Positions 1-7,704 of a DNA stretch of 36,434 bases are shown here, in pieces. The position numbers and the translations under genes are program-made. Below the pieces are notes generated by a model. The model saw nothing but the letters and a program-made list of their open reading frames with translations, made no database searches and was not told the origin of the DNA. The stretch's first letter is position 1. Each line of letters begins with the position of its first letter. Origin of the DNA: Planctomycetota bacterium (GTDB taxonomy: Bacteria > Planctomycetota > Phycisphaerae > Phycisphaerales > SM1A02); the NCBI GenBank assembly GCA_024226535.1, contig JAAELP010000404.1, positions 1 through 36,434 of the forward strand, given 5' to 3'.

Positions 1-296
1 CGTGCCCGCCGTCGCTCGAAGGCGATGGTCTGCTCCACGCGGCGCCCGAGCGACTCCGTCGGGCGCCACGGCTCCAGCAGTGAGGGGGCGATGTCCGGTC
101 CGGCCTCGATCACGCCACGCCGGCGATCGCGGACCGAGGCGCTCAGGCCGTTGGTCCGTGCGACGTCGACCGCCTCGTCGAAGGCGTCGTGGTAGTCCGC
201 CGGCGCGACGGCGACGGATTCGATCTCGTCGGTCGTCGCGCAGCCGCCGGTGAGGACGACGATCGACGCCAGTACGCACGCGAGCACTCTGCTCAT
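1..296 (-). CDS. Lipoprotein of unknown function, 3' end missing
   Basis: The reading frame opens at an ATG at 296-294 on the minus strand and stays open to the window edge, so the C-terminus is missing. The N-terminus is a short signal peptide (MSRVLACVLASIVVLTGGC) ending in a lipobox-like LTGGC, so the protein is probably lipid-anchored after cleavage at Cys19. The visible mature part (about 80 residues) is hydrophilic, with many Asp, Glu and Arg residues, and matches no family I recognise. There is no Shine-Dalgarno sequence; a TACACT box lies 8 bases upstream of the ATG. The gene is divergent from the cytochrome gene. The lipoprotein call is fairly secure; its function is unknown. Confidence 0.7.
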   Translation of the reverse strand, partial: MSRVLACVLASIVVLTGGCATTDEIESVAVAPADYHDAFDEAVDVARTNGLSASVRDRRRGVIEAGPDIAPSLLEPWRPTESLGRRVEQTIAFERRRA

Positions 297-304
297 CGGG
301 CGCG

Positions 305-310
305 AGTGTA
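305..310 (-). promoter_or_regulatory. Putative -10 box TACACT for a leaderless lipoprotein transcript
   Basis: TACACT ends 8 bases before the ATG at 296, so transcription would begin at or next to the start codon. There is no Shine-Dalgarno sequence. A perfect TTGACA lies at 333-338 on the same strand, but the 22-base spacing is too long for a normal sigma-70 promoter. Confidence 0.45.
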
Positions 311-435
311 CCGCGGCGGACACCAGTTCGGGTGTCAAGATGGAGAAGCCCGGCCGTCTCGCACACCTGTGCGGCGCCGCGGGCCGTCGCCGGGGATCGC
401 CCGTACCCCTCGTGCCCCCAAACGCCGAAAGGTCG

Positions 436-463
436 TTGACCTGGAGACCGACCGGGCTAGGTT
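436..463 (+). promoter_or_regulatory. Putative sigma-70-like promoter for the cytochrome gene
   Basis: TTGACC (436-441) and TAGGTT (458-463) are separated by 16 bases. The next gene downstream is the cytochrome at 609, which has its own Shine-Dalgarno sequence, as expected for a transcript with a leader. Confidence 0.35.
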
Positions 464-608
464 AGGGATGAGGAAGCACCGCATTTGCGACTGTGGCGGA
501 ACGGGCCACCGGTCCGCTGCGAACAGAGGACGGGACGGTCGGAGCCGTTCCGAACGAGGAGGTCGTCGCCGGATCGGGGTGGGCGGCGAGAACGAGGAGC
601 ATCATCTG

Positions 609-2639
609 ATGACGTGGCAGACGGCCGGCCACCGCCGGCGGACGATCGCGATCACCGCGTCCCTGGCCCTCGGCGCCGGGATCGCCATCTCCGTGGCCAC
701 GGCCGGCCCGCCGCCGGGCCAGAACCAGGTCGGCACGGACGCGGCCGATTTCTTCCAGCCCGGCACCCAGCCGCTGGAGAACGGTCTCGTGCCGTTCATC
801 ACCGCCACCAGCAACTGCCAGAACTGCCACGCCGACTACGGCAGCCCCGACCCGGCGTGCTGGCCGCCGCCCAAGGGCGAGTTCTGCGAGGCGATCGTCA
901 CCGATCCCCTCGTCGAACCGCCGTACAACGGTTGGGTGACGAGCATGATGGCGCAGGCGGCGCGCGACCCGGTGTGGCATGCGGCGATCGCCATCGCCAA
1001 CCAGGACGCGAACGTCTCCGGCGAGTTCTGCATCCGTTGTCACGCGCCGGGCGCGTGGCTCCAGGGCCGATCGACGCCGACGGACACCTCCGGCTTCATC
1101 TCCACGTTCGACATCGACGACTTCGACGGCGTCCAGTGCCACTTCTGCCATCGCCGCGTGGACCCGGTCCTCGGTCCGGACAGCCCGCCCGAGGACGTAG
1201 ACATCCTCGCCGACCTCAGTTCCCCGCCGCCGGCCGGCCAGTTCGGCAACGGCCGGTACGTCGTCGACCCCGACGACGTCAGGCGCGGACCGCTCCCGGA
1301 GCCGGGCTCCGGCGATCCCGAAGCGGTGCCCGCGAACATGCACTTCGGCCAGTTCGGTGAGATCCCGATCATCTTCTCGCCGCTGCACCGCAAGAGCGAC
1401 GTGTGCGCGTCCTGCCACGATGTGTCGAATCCCGTGTTCAAGCTCGACAACGGCGAGTACATCGTGGACGCGCTCCTCGCGCCGCACGAGACCCAGGATC
1501 CGTACGACATGTTCCCGGAGCAGCGTACGTACAGCGAGTGGCTGAACAGCCAGTACGCCACCGGCGGCGTTTCGCTGCCGGGCCGGTACGACGCCAACCA
1601 CCCGACCGGCGTCATGGCCGACTGCCAGGACTGCCACATGCCGATGGCGTTCACCGGCGCGTGCTTCGCCTGGGAGAACGACCCGTTCTTCCCGCGCGAC
1701 GACATGCCGCAGCACTTCTTCAACGGCGCGAACCACTGGGTGCTCAAGGCACTACGCGCGTTCTATCCCGACTCGGAGACCGGCCTGAGCGAGGCGTCCG
1801 TGGACGCCGCGATCGGCCGCACGATCGTGATGCTCGACGACGGCGCCGATCTCGGCGCGCAGCAGCTCGGGCCCGATCTCAAGGTCCGCGTCACCAACTA
1901 CTCCGGCCACAAGCTGCCCACCGGCTACCCGGAGGGTCGCCGGCTCTGGCTCAACGTCGAGTTCTACGACGGCGGCGGCGCGCTGCTCGACGAGCACGGC
2001 GAATACGACCTCGTGACCGCGCACCTCGAGGAAGGCGACACGAAGGTCTACAGGGCCGTACACGGCATCGGCGCGGACCTCGCGGCGACCCTGAACCTGC
2101 CCTCCGGTCCGTCGGCGCACCTCGTGCTCAACAACGAGGTTCTCTTCGACAACCGCATCCCGCCCGTCGGCTTCACGAACGCCGCGTACCTCGCGATCAA
2201 CGCGGAGCCCGTGGGCCAGGCATACGCCGACGACCAGTACTGGGACGACACGCACTTCACGGTTCCTCCGGGCGCCGCGAGCGTCGAGGTCCGCCTCATG
2301 TACCAGGCGATGACCAAGGAGTACATCGAGTTCCTGCGGGACACGAACGTCACGAACTCGTGGGGCGACGACCTCCACGACCTCTGGGAGGACGCGGCCG
2401 GCACGTACGGCACGAACAAGGCCGCCCCGGTGGAGGTCGAGTGTCTCGTGCTCTCGCTGGACCCGCCGCTGCTCGGCGACGTCAACGGCAACGGGATGGT
2501 CGGCTTCGACGACATCCTGGCGATCATCGCCGTCTGGGGTCCCTGCCCGCCCCCGAGCCTCTGCCCCGCCGACCTCAACTGCTCCGGCCTGGTCGGCTTC
2601 GACGACATTTACATCGTGATCGCGAACTGGACAGGCTGA
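609..2639 (+). CDS. Secreted pentahaem cytochrome c with C-terminal dockerin-like repeats
   Basis: 676 residues. The ATG at 609 is preceded by GAGGAG (594-599), 9 bases upstream; the frame is open further upstream but that part looks non-coding. An N-terminal signal peptide (Arg-rich start, hydrophobic stretch about residues 12-31) implies export. Five CXXCH haem-binding motifs are visible at residues 70 (CQNCH), 141 (CIRCH), 177 (CHFCH), 266 (CASCH) and 339 (CQDCH), resembling multihaem cytochrome c554-type domains. Residues about 400-600 carry no haem motifs and look like a beta-rich domain. Residues 623-676 hold two dockerin/EF-hand-like repeats with DxNxxG...GFDD loops, typical of exported planctomycete proteins. 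The likely role is extracytoplasmic electron transfer; donor and acceptor are unknown. The gene is monocistronic, with a strong terminator after it. Confidence 0.85.
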   Translation: MTWQTAGHRRRTIAITASLALGAGIAISVATAGPPPGQNQVGTDAADFFQPGTQPLENGLVPFITATSNCQNCHADYGSPDPACWPPPKGEFCEAIVTDPLVEPPYNGWVTSMMAQAARDPVWHAAIAIANQDANVSGEFCIRCHAPGAWLQGRSTPTDTSGFISTFDIDDFDGVQCHFCHRRVDPVLGPDSPPEDVDILADLSSPPPAGQFGNGRYVVDPDDVRRGPLPEPGSGDPEAVPANMHFGQFGEIPIIFSPLHRKSDVCASCHDVSNPVFKLDNGEYIVDALLAPHETQDPYDMFPEQRTYSEWLNSQYATGGVSLPGRYDANHPTGVMADCQDCHMPMAFTGACFAWENDPFFPRDDMPQHFFNGANHWVLKALRAFYPDSETGLSEASVDAAIGRTIVMLDDGADLGAQQLGPDLKVRVTNYSGHKLPTGYPEGRRLWLNVEFYDGGGALLDEHGEYDLVTAHLEEGDTKVYRAVHGIGADLAATLNLPSGPSAHLVLNNEVLFDNRIPPVGFTNAAYLAINAEPVGQAYADDQYWDDTHFTVPPGAASVEVRLMYQAMTKEYIEFLRDTNVTNSWGDDLHDLWEDAAGTYGTNKAAPVEVECLVLSLDPPLLGDVNGNGMVGFDDILAIIAVWGPCPPPSLCPADLNCSGLVGFDDIYIVIANWTG

Positions 2640-2670
2640 GGCCGGCAGCGTATATCGATCGAAACAACAC

Positions 2671-2712
2671 GCCGCGCCGGTCGGGAACGACCCGCGCGGC
2701 CTGTTCTTTTTT
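2671..2712 (+). terminator. Rho-independent terminator after the cytochrome gene
   Basis: GCCGCGC (2671-2677) pairs with GCGCGGC (2694-2700), and GGTCG pairs with CGACC inside it around a GGAA tetraloop, with one C-C mismatch between the two helices. A T-rich tract (TTCTTTTTT) follows, ending at 2712. It separates the cytochrome from the fliN-like gene. Confidence 0.9.
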
Positions 2713-2750
2713 GGCCACCCTCGCCCGGAAAACTGCCGATACACCTCCCG

Positions 2751-3080
2751 ATGCCCGCCGAACTCTCCTCCATCCTCAAGATCGAGGTTCCCCTCATCGT
2801 CCAGATCGCCTCCCGCGACATGCCGGTGGCGGACGTGATGAGCCTCGCGCCCGGTGCGATCATCGAGCTGCCGAAGCTGGCCGACGAGGAACTGGAGATC
2901 ATCGTCAGCAACAAGCAGATCGGCGTCGGCCGCGCGGTGAAGGTCGGTGAGAACTTCGGCATCCGCGTCACCTACGTCGGGGACGTGCGCGAGCGCATCG
3001 AGGCCCTCGGCGGTGCGTCCGACTCGGCGGGCGAAGCGTCCGCGGGGGCGGAGCCGGAACCCGCCGGCCTCGGCACGTAA
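2751..3080 (+). CDS. fliN: FliN/SpoA-family flagellar motor switch protein, short
   Basis: 109 residues, read from the ATG at 2751. Residues about 8-85 form one SpoA (surface presentation of antigens) domain: ILKIEVPL near the start, then MPVADVMSLAPGAIIEL, and ELEIIVSNKQIGVGRAVKVG, the typical FliN C-terminal pattern. The tail (residues 87-109) is Ala, Glu and Gly rich and likely disordered. FliN proteins form part of the flagellar C-ring that binds CheY-P and sets rotation direction; many are longer, with an N-terminal extension absent here. No other flagellar gene is present, so it stands alone. A type III secretion SctQ-like role is an alternative. No clear Shine-Dalgarno sequence is seen. 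Confidence 0.8.
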   Translation: MPAELSSILKIEVPLIVQIASRDMPVADVMSLAPGAIIELPKLADEELEIIVSNKQIGVGRAVKVGENFGIRVTYVGDVRERIEALGGASDSAGEASAGAEPEPAGLGT

Positions 3081-3119
3081 TCGTCCGCGTCCGGGCAAGC
3101 CCCCGACCTCTCCCCGCCC

Positions 3120-3125
3120 TACCCT
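3120..3125 (+). promoter_or_regulatory. Putative -10 box TACCCT upstream of the GH15 gene
   Basis: TACCCT ends 6 bases before the ATG at 3132. No Shine-Dalgarno sequence lies between. It fits the TANNNT-plus-start pattern seen at other genes here, although the box itself is a weak match to TATAAT. Confidence 0.3.
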
Positions 3126-3131
3126 CTTCCC

Positions 3132-5153
3132 ATGCGTGATATACCCGTCGGCAACGGCGCCATGTTGGTTACGTTCGATGACGTGTATCGCATCCGCGAT
3201 ATCTACTATCCGCAGGTGGGGATGCCGAACCACACCGCGGGCCACGTGCAGCGCTTCGGCGTCTGGGTCGACGGGCGCTTCGCCTGGATCGAGGACGAGG
3301 GCTGGGAGCGCGATCTCCGCTACAAGCCGGACACGATGGTCACCGAGGTCGTGCTGCGTCACGACGAACTCGAGGTGGAGATCCTCTGCCAGGACGCGGT
3401 GGACTACCACAGCCCGGTTCACTTCCGGCGCGTGACCGTCACCGACCTGTCCGGCGCCTCGCGCGACGTGCGGGTGTTCTTCCACCACGATATCTCCGTC
3501 AACGGGTCGGCGGTGGGGGACACGGTGCACTACGACCCGGAGCTTGGCGGGCTCGTCCACTACAAGGACGACACGTACTTCCTCATCAACGGGTGCGACG
3601 AGCGCAAGGCCGGCATCGACTACTACGCCACCGGCGCCAAGCGCATCGGCGACGCCGAGGGCACGTGGCGCGACGCGGAGGACGGTCACCTCAGCGGCAA
3701 CCCGATCGCCCAGGGCTCGGTCGACTCGACGGTCGGTTTCAACCTGCACCTGACGCCCAACGGCGCGTCCACGGTGATCTACTGGCTCGCCGCCGGCAAC
3801 AGCTACCAGGAGCTTCGCGCCCTCAACCGCAAGATCATGGCGAAGACGCCGCAACGGATGATGCACCGCACCGAGGCGTACTGGCGCCTGTGGGCGAGCA
3901 AGGAGCCCGTCGACTTCTCGCCGCTGCCGGAGCCGATCCGCGACATGTTCATGCGCAGCCAGCTCATCATGCGCACGCAGATCGACAGCGGGGGCGCGAT
4001 CGTCGCCGCGAACGACACGGACATCACGCACTTCGCCGGCGACACCTACTCCTACATGTGGCCGCGCGACGGGGCGCTCGTCGCCCACGCCCTCGTGCTC
4101 GCGGGCCACGGCGAGCTGAGCCGGGCGTTCTACCGCTTCTGCGCGGACGTCATCGATCCCGACGAGGGGTACTTCCACCACAAGTACAACCCCACGGGCA
4201 CGCTCGCGTCGAGTTGGCACCCGCGCATGCTCGACGGCGGCACCGTGCTGCCGATCCAGCAGGACGAGACGGCCCTCGTGGTCTGGGCGCTGCGGCAGCA
4301 CTTCCTGATCTTCCGCGACGTCGAGTTCATCAAGCCGCTCTACAACCCGCTCGTGATCAACACCGCGAACTGGATGCTCGCTCACCGCGACCACAACGGG
4401 CTGCCGCGCCCGAGCTGGGACCTCTGGGAGGAGCGGCGAGGGATCCACACCTTCACCGTCGCCGCGACCATCGGCGCGCTCGACGCCGCCGCCGCATTCG
4501 CGCGGGACATGGGCGCGTTCGACAACGCGGGGCGGTTCCGCGAAGGCGCCGAGAGCATGCGTGGCGCGCTCATGCGTCATCTCTGGGTGCCCGAGCAGAA
4601 GCGCTTCTCGCGGCTCGCGAGCCCGTTGGACGACGGTACCTACCGGCTCGACATGACCGTGGACGCGGCGAACTACGGCGTGTTCGCGTTCGGCGCGTTG
4701 CCGGCGGACCACGAGGCGGTGCGGGCGGAGATGGCGGCGATCACCGAGAAGCTCGCCGTGCGTACGCCCGTCGGCGGCATCGCCCGCTACGAGCACGACT
4801 ACTACCACCGCGTCGAGCACGAGGACCTGGAGAACGTCCCCGGCAACCCGTGGGTGATCTGCACCCTCTGGGTCGCGCAGCACCACATCGCCACCGCCCG
4901 CACCCTCGCCGATCTCGAGCCGGCCCTCGAGCTTCTCGAATGGACCCGCGAGCGGGCGCGGCCATCCGGCGTCCTCGCCGAGCAGTTCAACCCGCACACC
5001 GGCGAGCCGGTCTCGGTCAGCCCGCTCACGTGGTCGCACGCCACCGTCATCACGACCGTGATGCAGTATCTCCTCAAGCACGCGGAGATCACCGGCAAAC
5101 GCGTGGGCGCCGCCGCGGAGCTGATCAACCCCATCCTGGGCGACGAGCAGTAG
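3132..5153 (+). CDS. Glycoside hydrolase family 15 (glucoamylase-like)
   Basis: 673 residues, close to full length for bacterial and archaeal two-domain GH15 enzymes. Residues about 1-265 form the N-terminal beta-sandwich domain (RFGVWVDGRFAWI, FFHHDISVNG). Residues about 290-660 form the catalytic (alpha/alpha)6 barrel, with YSYMWPRDGALVAHAL near its start, WDLWEERRG at 429-437 holding the presumed general acid (Glu433 or Glu434), and LAEQFNP at 615-621 holding the presumed general base Glu617, followed by SPLTWSHA. There is no signal peptide, so it probably works in the cytoplasm on alpha-glucans such as glycogen or maltodextrin; some GH15 members are trehalases, which cannot be excluded. 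The gene ends 3 bases before a convergent gene. Confidence 0.9.
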   Translation: MRDIPVGNGAMLVTFDDVYRIRDIYYPQVGMPNHTAGHVQRFGVWVDGRFAWIEDEGWERDLRYKPDTMVTEVVLRHDELEVEILCQDAVDYHSPVHFRRVTVTDLSGASRDVRVFFHHDISVNGSAVGDTVHYDPELGGLVHYKDDTYFLINGCDERKAGIDYYATGAKRIGDAEGTWRDAEDGHLSGNPIAQGSVDSTVGFNLHLTPNGASTVIYWLAAGNSYQELRALNRKIMAKTPQRMMHRTEAYWRLWASKEPVDFSPLPEPIRDMFMRSQLIMRTQIDSGGAIVAANDTDITHFAGDTYSYMWPRDGALVAHALVLAGHGELSRAFYRFCADVIDPDEGYFHHKYNPTGTLASSWHPRMLDGGTVLPIQQDETALVVWALRQHFLIFRDVEFIKPLYNPLVINTANWMLAHRDHNGLPRPSWDLWEERRGIHTFTVAATIGALDAAAAFARDMGAFDNAGRFREGAESMRGALMRHLWVPEQKRFSRLASPLDDGTYRLDMTVDAANYGVFAFGALPADHEAVRAEMAAITEKLAVRTPVGGIARYEHDYYHRVEHEDLENVPGNPWVICTLWVAQHHIATARTLADLEPALELLEWTRERARPSGVLAEQFNPHTGEPVSVSPLTWSHATVITTVMQYLLKHAEITGKRVGAAAELINPILGDEQ

Positions 5154-5156
5154 CCC

Positions 5157-6179
5157 TCATCGTCGTCGGTCGGGGGGGAGTTCGAGGCCCTCGGCGGTCC
5201 AGACGTAGGCCAGCGCGCCGCGGAGCGACGGTGGCAGCAGCGCCCGGATGAAGAAGCGCGTGACGGGCCGGCCGAACAGCAGGCCCGCCGCGAGCGGGAA
5301 GGCGCAGAAGACGTAGGTCATGAGCGCCACGCGCGGGGCGATGAACCGCTGGCTCACGTGCCAGTACCAGCCGGGGTCGTCGTCCATCCAATCCATGTAG
5401 AGCGCGCCGGAGAAGACGGCGGCGAGGGCCATGATCGCCACCCCCCAGGCGAGTGCCCATCGGCGTCGCAGACGCAGCAATGCGAGCGACCAGAACCAGC
5501 CGACGCAGAAGACAGTGAGCGCCGCCGGCACCCAGATCCAGAACGCGCGACGATTGACCATCTCCGACCAGCCGCCGGCTTCGGCGAGCAGCGCGTCGCC
5601 GTCCTGGGTCGCCCACCACGACGGGAAGTCGTCGTTCACCGTGACCCCGAGCACCTGGCCGATGGCGCGTCGGGTGGCGCTGTTGTTCGAACCGATCGAC
5701 GCGAGCATCTGCGCCGCCTGCGCTTGCACGGGGTCGATCGGCGTCGCGGCCTCCGCGGCACCGGTTTCGGTGGCCTTCTTCGCGATGGCATCATCACGCT
5801 CGCGCTGCATGTCTTCGCGGTGATGCGTGCGCAGGTACTGTCCGTACCCTCGCGCCGCTTCCTCCGACGTCGTCGCCGTCCAGCCGAACACGATCGCGCT
5901 GGTCAGGGGCCACATCGCCACCAGGAAGATGAACCAAAGGGCGGCGAGGATCGCGCCCCACCGGCCGGCCCACCGCCCGAGCAACGGGTACTCCTGCACG
6001 CTCGCGACCGCCGCGCACTCCGGGCAGCGCACGATCAGCATGCCATAGTGCGGCTCGCGCACGACCATCTGGCCCACGAGGTTGTAGCCGCAGGAAGCGC
6101 ACATCCGGTCCGCGGTGAGCACCGAGACGCGGCGCTCCGCCCCGGCGCCCGGTGTCCGTCCGTCGGTCGAGAGGGTCAT
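5157..6179 (-). CDS. Zinc-ribbon membrane protein, second of a tandem pair
   Basis: 340 residues from the ATG at 6179-6177, which overlaps the upstream gene's stop as ATGA, implying translational coupling. The frame extends further upstream, but that part is a shadow of the preceding gene. Residues about 24-57 hold a CxxC...CxxC zinc ribbon (CASCGYNL and RCPEC) with the linker motif REPHYG. Hydrophobic segments follow at about residues 75-97, 225-247 and 250-275, with another near 295-315. Between the first two lies a charged region (YLRTHHREDMQRERDD). The zinc-ribbon segment closely resembles that of the gene upstream, so the two look like a tandem duplication. Function unknown. Confidence 0.75.
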   Translation of the reverse strand: MTLSTDGRTPGAGAERRVSVLTADRMCASCGYNLVGQMVVREPHYGMLIVRCPECAAVASVQEYPLLGRWAGRWGAILAALWFIFLVAMWPLTSAIVFGWTATTSEEAARGYGQYLRTHHREDMQRERDDAIAKKATETGAAEAATPIDPVQAQAAQMLASIGSNNSATRRAIGQVLGVTVNDDFPSWWATQDGDALLAEAGGWSEMVNRRAFWIWVPAALTVFCVGWFWSLALLRLRRRWALAWGVAIMALAAVFSGALYMDWMDDDPGWYWHVSQRFIAPRVALMTYVFCAFPLAAGLLFGRPVTRFFIRALLPPSLRGALAYVWTAEGLELPPDRRR

Positions 6180-6850
6180 GCGTGCAACCTCCTCCGCGCC
6201 CGCAGCCTTCGGCGCCGCGCCTGCCACGCCCAGCGCCGGAAGCCGGCGACGGCGCGCTCCAGCAGCAGGCCGGGATAGCCACCGACGATGATCGCCACGA
6301 CCAGCATCGCCATCAGCCCGACGAGCCGCACCATCCACCCGGCCGCCTCTTCGAGGAGGGTGATCTGCCCGCTCGCGCCGTTCTCGATCAGGGGCACGAT
6401 GAAGCGCGGCACGGCGAGGACCGCCCCGACGATCAGGAAGTAGATCAACCACGGCAGGAACCGTTCTCGCCAATGCGCGAAGCCCGCCGTGAGCCAGGTG
6501 CCGAGACCGACGGCGAAGAGCAGCGTCACCGCGATCGGCAGCGCCCACTCCACGGGCCGGGCCGCGTTGGCATCGAGCGCATCGGCGACGAGCAGCAGCC
6601 ACCACTCGCAGAGCCCCACGCCGCCGCCGACGAAGAACTTCAGCGCGGCGAGCTGGAGCAGGAGCACGCCGAGCGACGTCTTCACCCGCAGGAACCTCCG
6701 CCAGGCCCGCCACGCCGGGTGCATGCGGCGCACGGCGACCGTGTCGCAGTTCGGGCAGCGCACCATCGGCAGGCCGTAGTGCGCTTCGCGGCGTACCCGC
6801 ACGCGCGCGAGGTCGTGGCCGCACTCGACACAGACGTGGCTCAGGACCAT
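6176..6850 (-). CDS. Zinc-ribbon membrane protein, first of a tandem pair
   Basis: 224 residues from the ATG at 6850. Residues 7-36 carry a CxxC...CxxC ribbon (CVECGHDL and RCPNC) with REAHYG between, the same arrangement as in the next gene. Four or five hydrophobic segments follow (about residues 60-85, 100-125, 133-155, 170-195), and the C-terminus is very Arg-rich (RRRRLRARRRLHA), suggesting a cytoplasmic tail. The stop overlaps the next start by four bases. The methyltransferase gene ends 36 bases upstream, so it may share that operon. No enzymatic motif was recognised; the ribbon may bind zinc or a partner protein. Confidence 0.75.
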   Translation of the reverse strand: MVLSHVCVECGHDLARVRVRREAHYGLPMVRCPNCDTVAVRRMHPAWRAWRRFLRVKTSLGVLLLQLAALKFFVGGGVGLCEWWLLLVADALDANAARPVEWALPIAVTLLFAVGLGTWLTAGFAHWRERFLPWLIYFLIVGAVLAVPRFIVPLIENGASGQITLLEEAAGWMVRLVGLMAMLVVAIIVGGYPGLLLERAVAGFRRWAWQARRRRLRARRRLHA

Positions 6851-6886
6851 GATTGCCTTATTGCCCGCCGGCGGCGGGGTCTTTCG

Positions 6887-7702
6887 TCACTCGGGGCCGG
6901 CTCGCGTGAGCAGGGCGATCGAGCTGCCGGCCTCGCCGGCCTCCCGCGCGGTCACCACGCGGAGGGACGGGTTCAGCGCCGTGAGACGATCGAGGGCCAT
7001 CGCGGGGCCGTAGCAGACGTCGTCGCGCTCGTCGTACTCCCGCCAGAAGTCGTGGAGCAGGATGATCCCGCCCGGCCGGAGAGCGGCCAGCGCCATCGGG
7101 ACCTCGCGGTACACGATCTGCGCGCGGTGGTCGCCGTCGAGGAAGATCAGGTCGAAGCCGCCGGCGTGGCTCGGAAGGTAGTCGAGCGACGAACCCAGGA
7201 TGAACTCGACGAGGTGGCCGAGGCCGAGCGCGGCGAGGTTGTCCCGTGGAGAGCCGCTCGCTCCGTACAACGCCCACGGTCCGCGCTCGGAGTTGACGTC
7301 GCGCATGTCGACCGTCACCACGCCTTCGGATTCGTCACCGTTGGCGGCCAGCGCCTGGGCCACGCTGAGCGTACCGGCTCCCATGTAGGTGCCGACCTCG
7401 AGCACGCGACGCGGGCGGAAGCGTCGGGTGAGGCCGAAGAGGATCCGGCCGTCCACGAGGTTGCTCGAACCCTTGATCTGGATGTCGATACCGCGTTCGG
7501 CGCGTTCGGCGATGGCGGTGTCCCATTCCCGCGCCGCGTCGGCGTCGCCGAGAACGCCGCGCAGCTCCTCGTCGGAAACCGCGCGGAGCGATGACACGTC
7601 CAGCGTCACGTCGGGCATCGCGAGGAACTCGCGCCCGTCGCGCCACCGACTTCGCGCGTGGCGGGAGGAGAGGACCTTCAGCGTCTCGAGCAGACCCGGC
7701 AT
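6887..7702 (-). CDS. Class I SAM-dependent methyltransferase
   Basis: 271 residues from the ATG at 7702-7700, 2 bases after the stop of the upstream MBL-fold gene; longer in-frame starts would overlap that gene. The Rossmann-type core starts at about residue 95: RRVLEVGTYMGAGTLSVAQAL is motif I (SAM-binding Gly-rich loop), GVVTVDMRD is the acidic end of strand 2, and FDLIFLDGDH with LRPGGIILLHDF are the later strands. The pattern fits the Methyltransf_24/O-methyltransferase group that acts on small molecules or sugars. The substrate cannot be read from sequence. The N-terminal 90 residues look like a separate helical cap. Co-transcription with the MBL-fold gene is likely. Confidence 0.85.
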   Translation of the reverse strand: MPGLLETLKVLSSRHARSRWRDGREFLAMPDVTLDVSSLRAVSDEELRGVLGDADAAREWDTAIAERAERGIDIQIKGSSNLVDGRILFGLTRRFRPRRVLEVGTYMGAGTLSVAQALAANGDESEGVVTVDMRDVNSERGPWALYGASGSPRDNLAALGLGHLVEFILGSSLDYLPSHAGGFDLIFLDGDHRAQIVYREVPMALAALRPGGIILLHDFWREYDERDDVCYGPAMALDRLTALNPSLRVVTAREAGEAGSSIALLTRAGPE

Positions 7703-7704
7703 GG

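Larger units (their letters stand above)
297..608. other. Divergent intergenic region, 312 bp
   Basis: No convincing gene is seen between the lipoprotein and the cytochrome. The stretch holds putative promoter elements for both: TACACT (305-310, minus strand) close to the lipoprotein start, a perfect TTGACA on the minus strand at 333-338, and a TTGACC/TAGGTT pair on the plus strand at 436-463. The cytochrome leader would then be about 140 bases. No riboswitch-like structure was recognised. Confidence 0.5.

Noticed and set aside
462..1736. Minus-strand open frame of 424 codons opposite the cytochrome gene
   Set aside because: It lies antisense to a protein with five haem motifs and shows no domain of its own.
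1752..5081. Very long minus-strand open frame (over 1100 codons) opposite the cytochrome, fliN and GH15 genes
   Set aside because: It spans several well-supported plus-strand genes and a terminator, and its translation is an Arg/Val/Asp/His-rich shadow typical of the complement of GC-rich codons.
6180..6824. N-terminal extension of the second zinc-ribbon gene
   Set aside because: The upstream part is out of frame with, and a shadow of, the first zinc-ribbon gene; the ATGA overlap at 6177 and the ribbon right after it fix the start.
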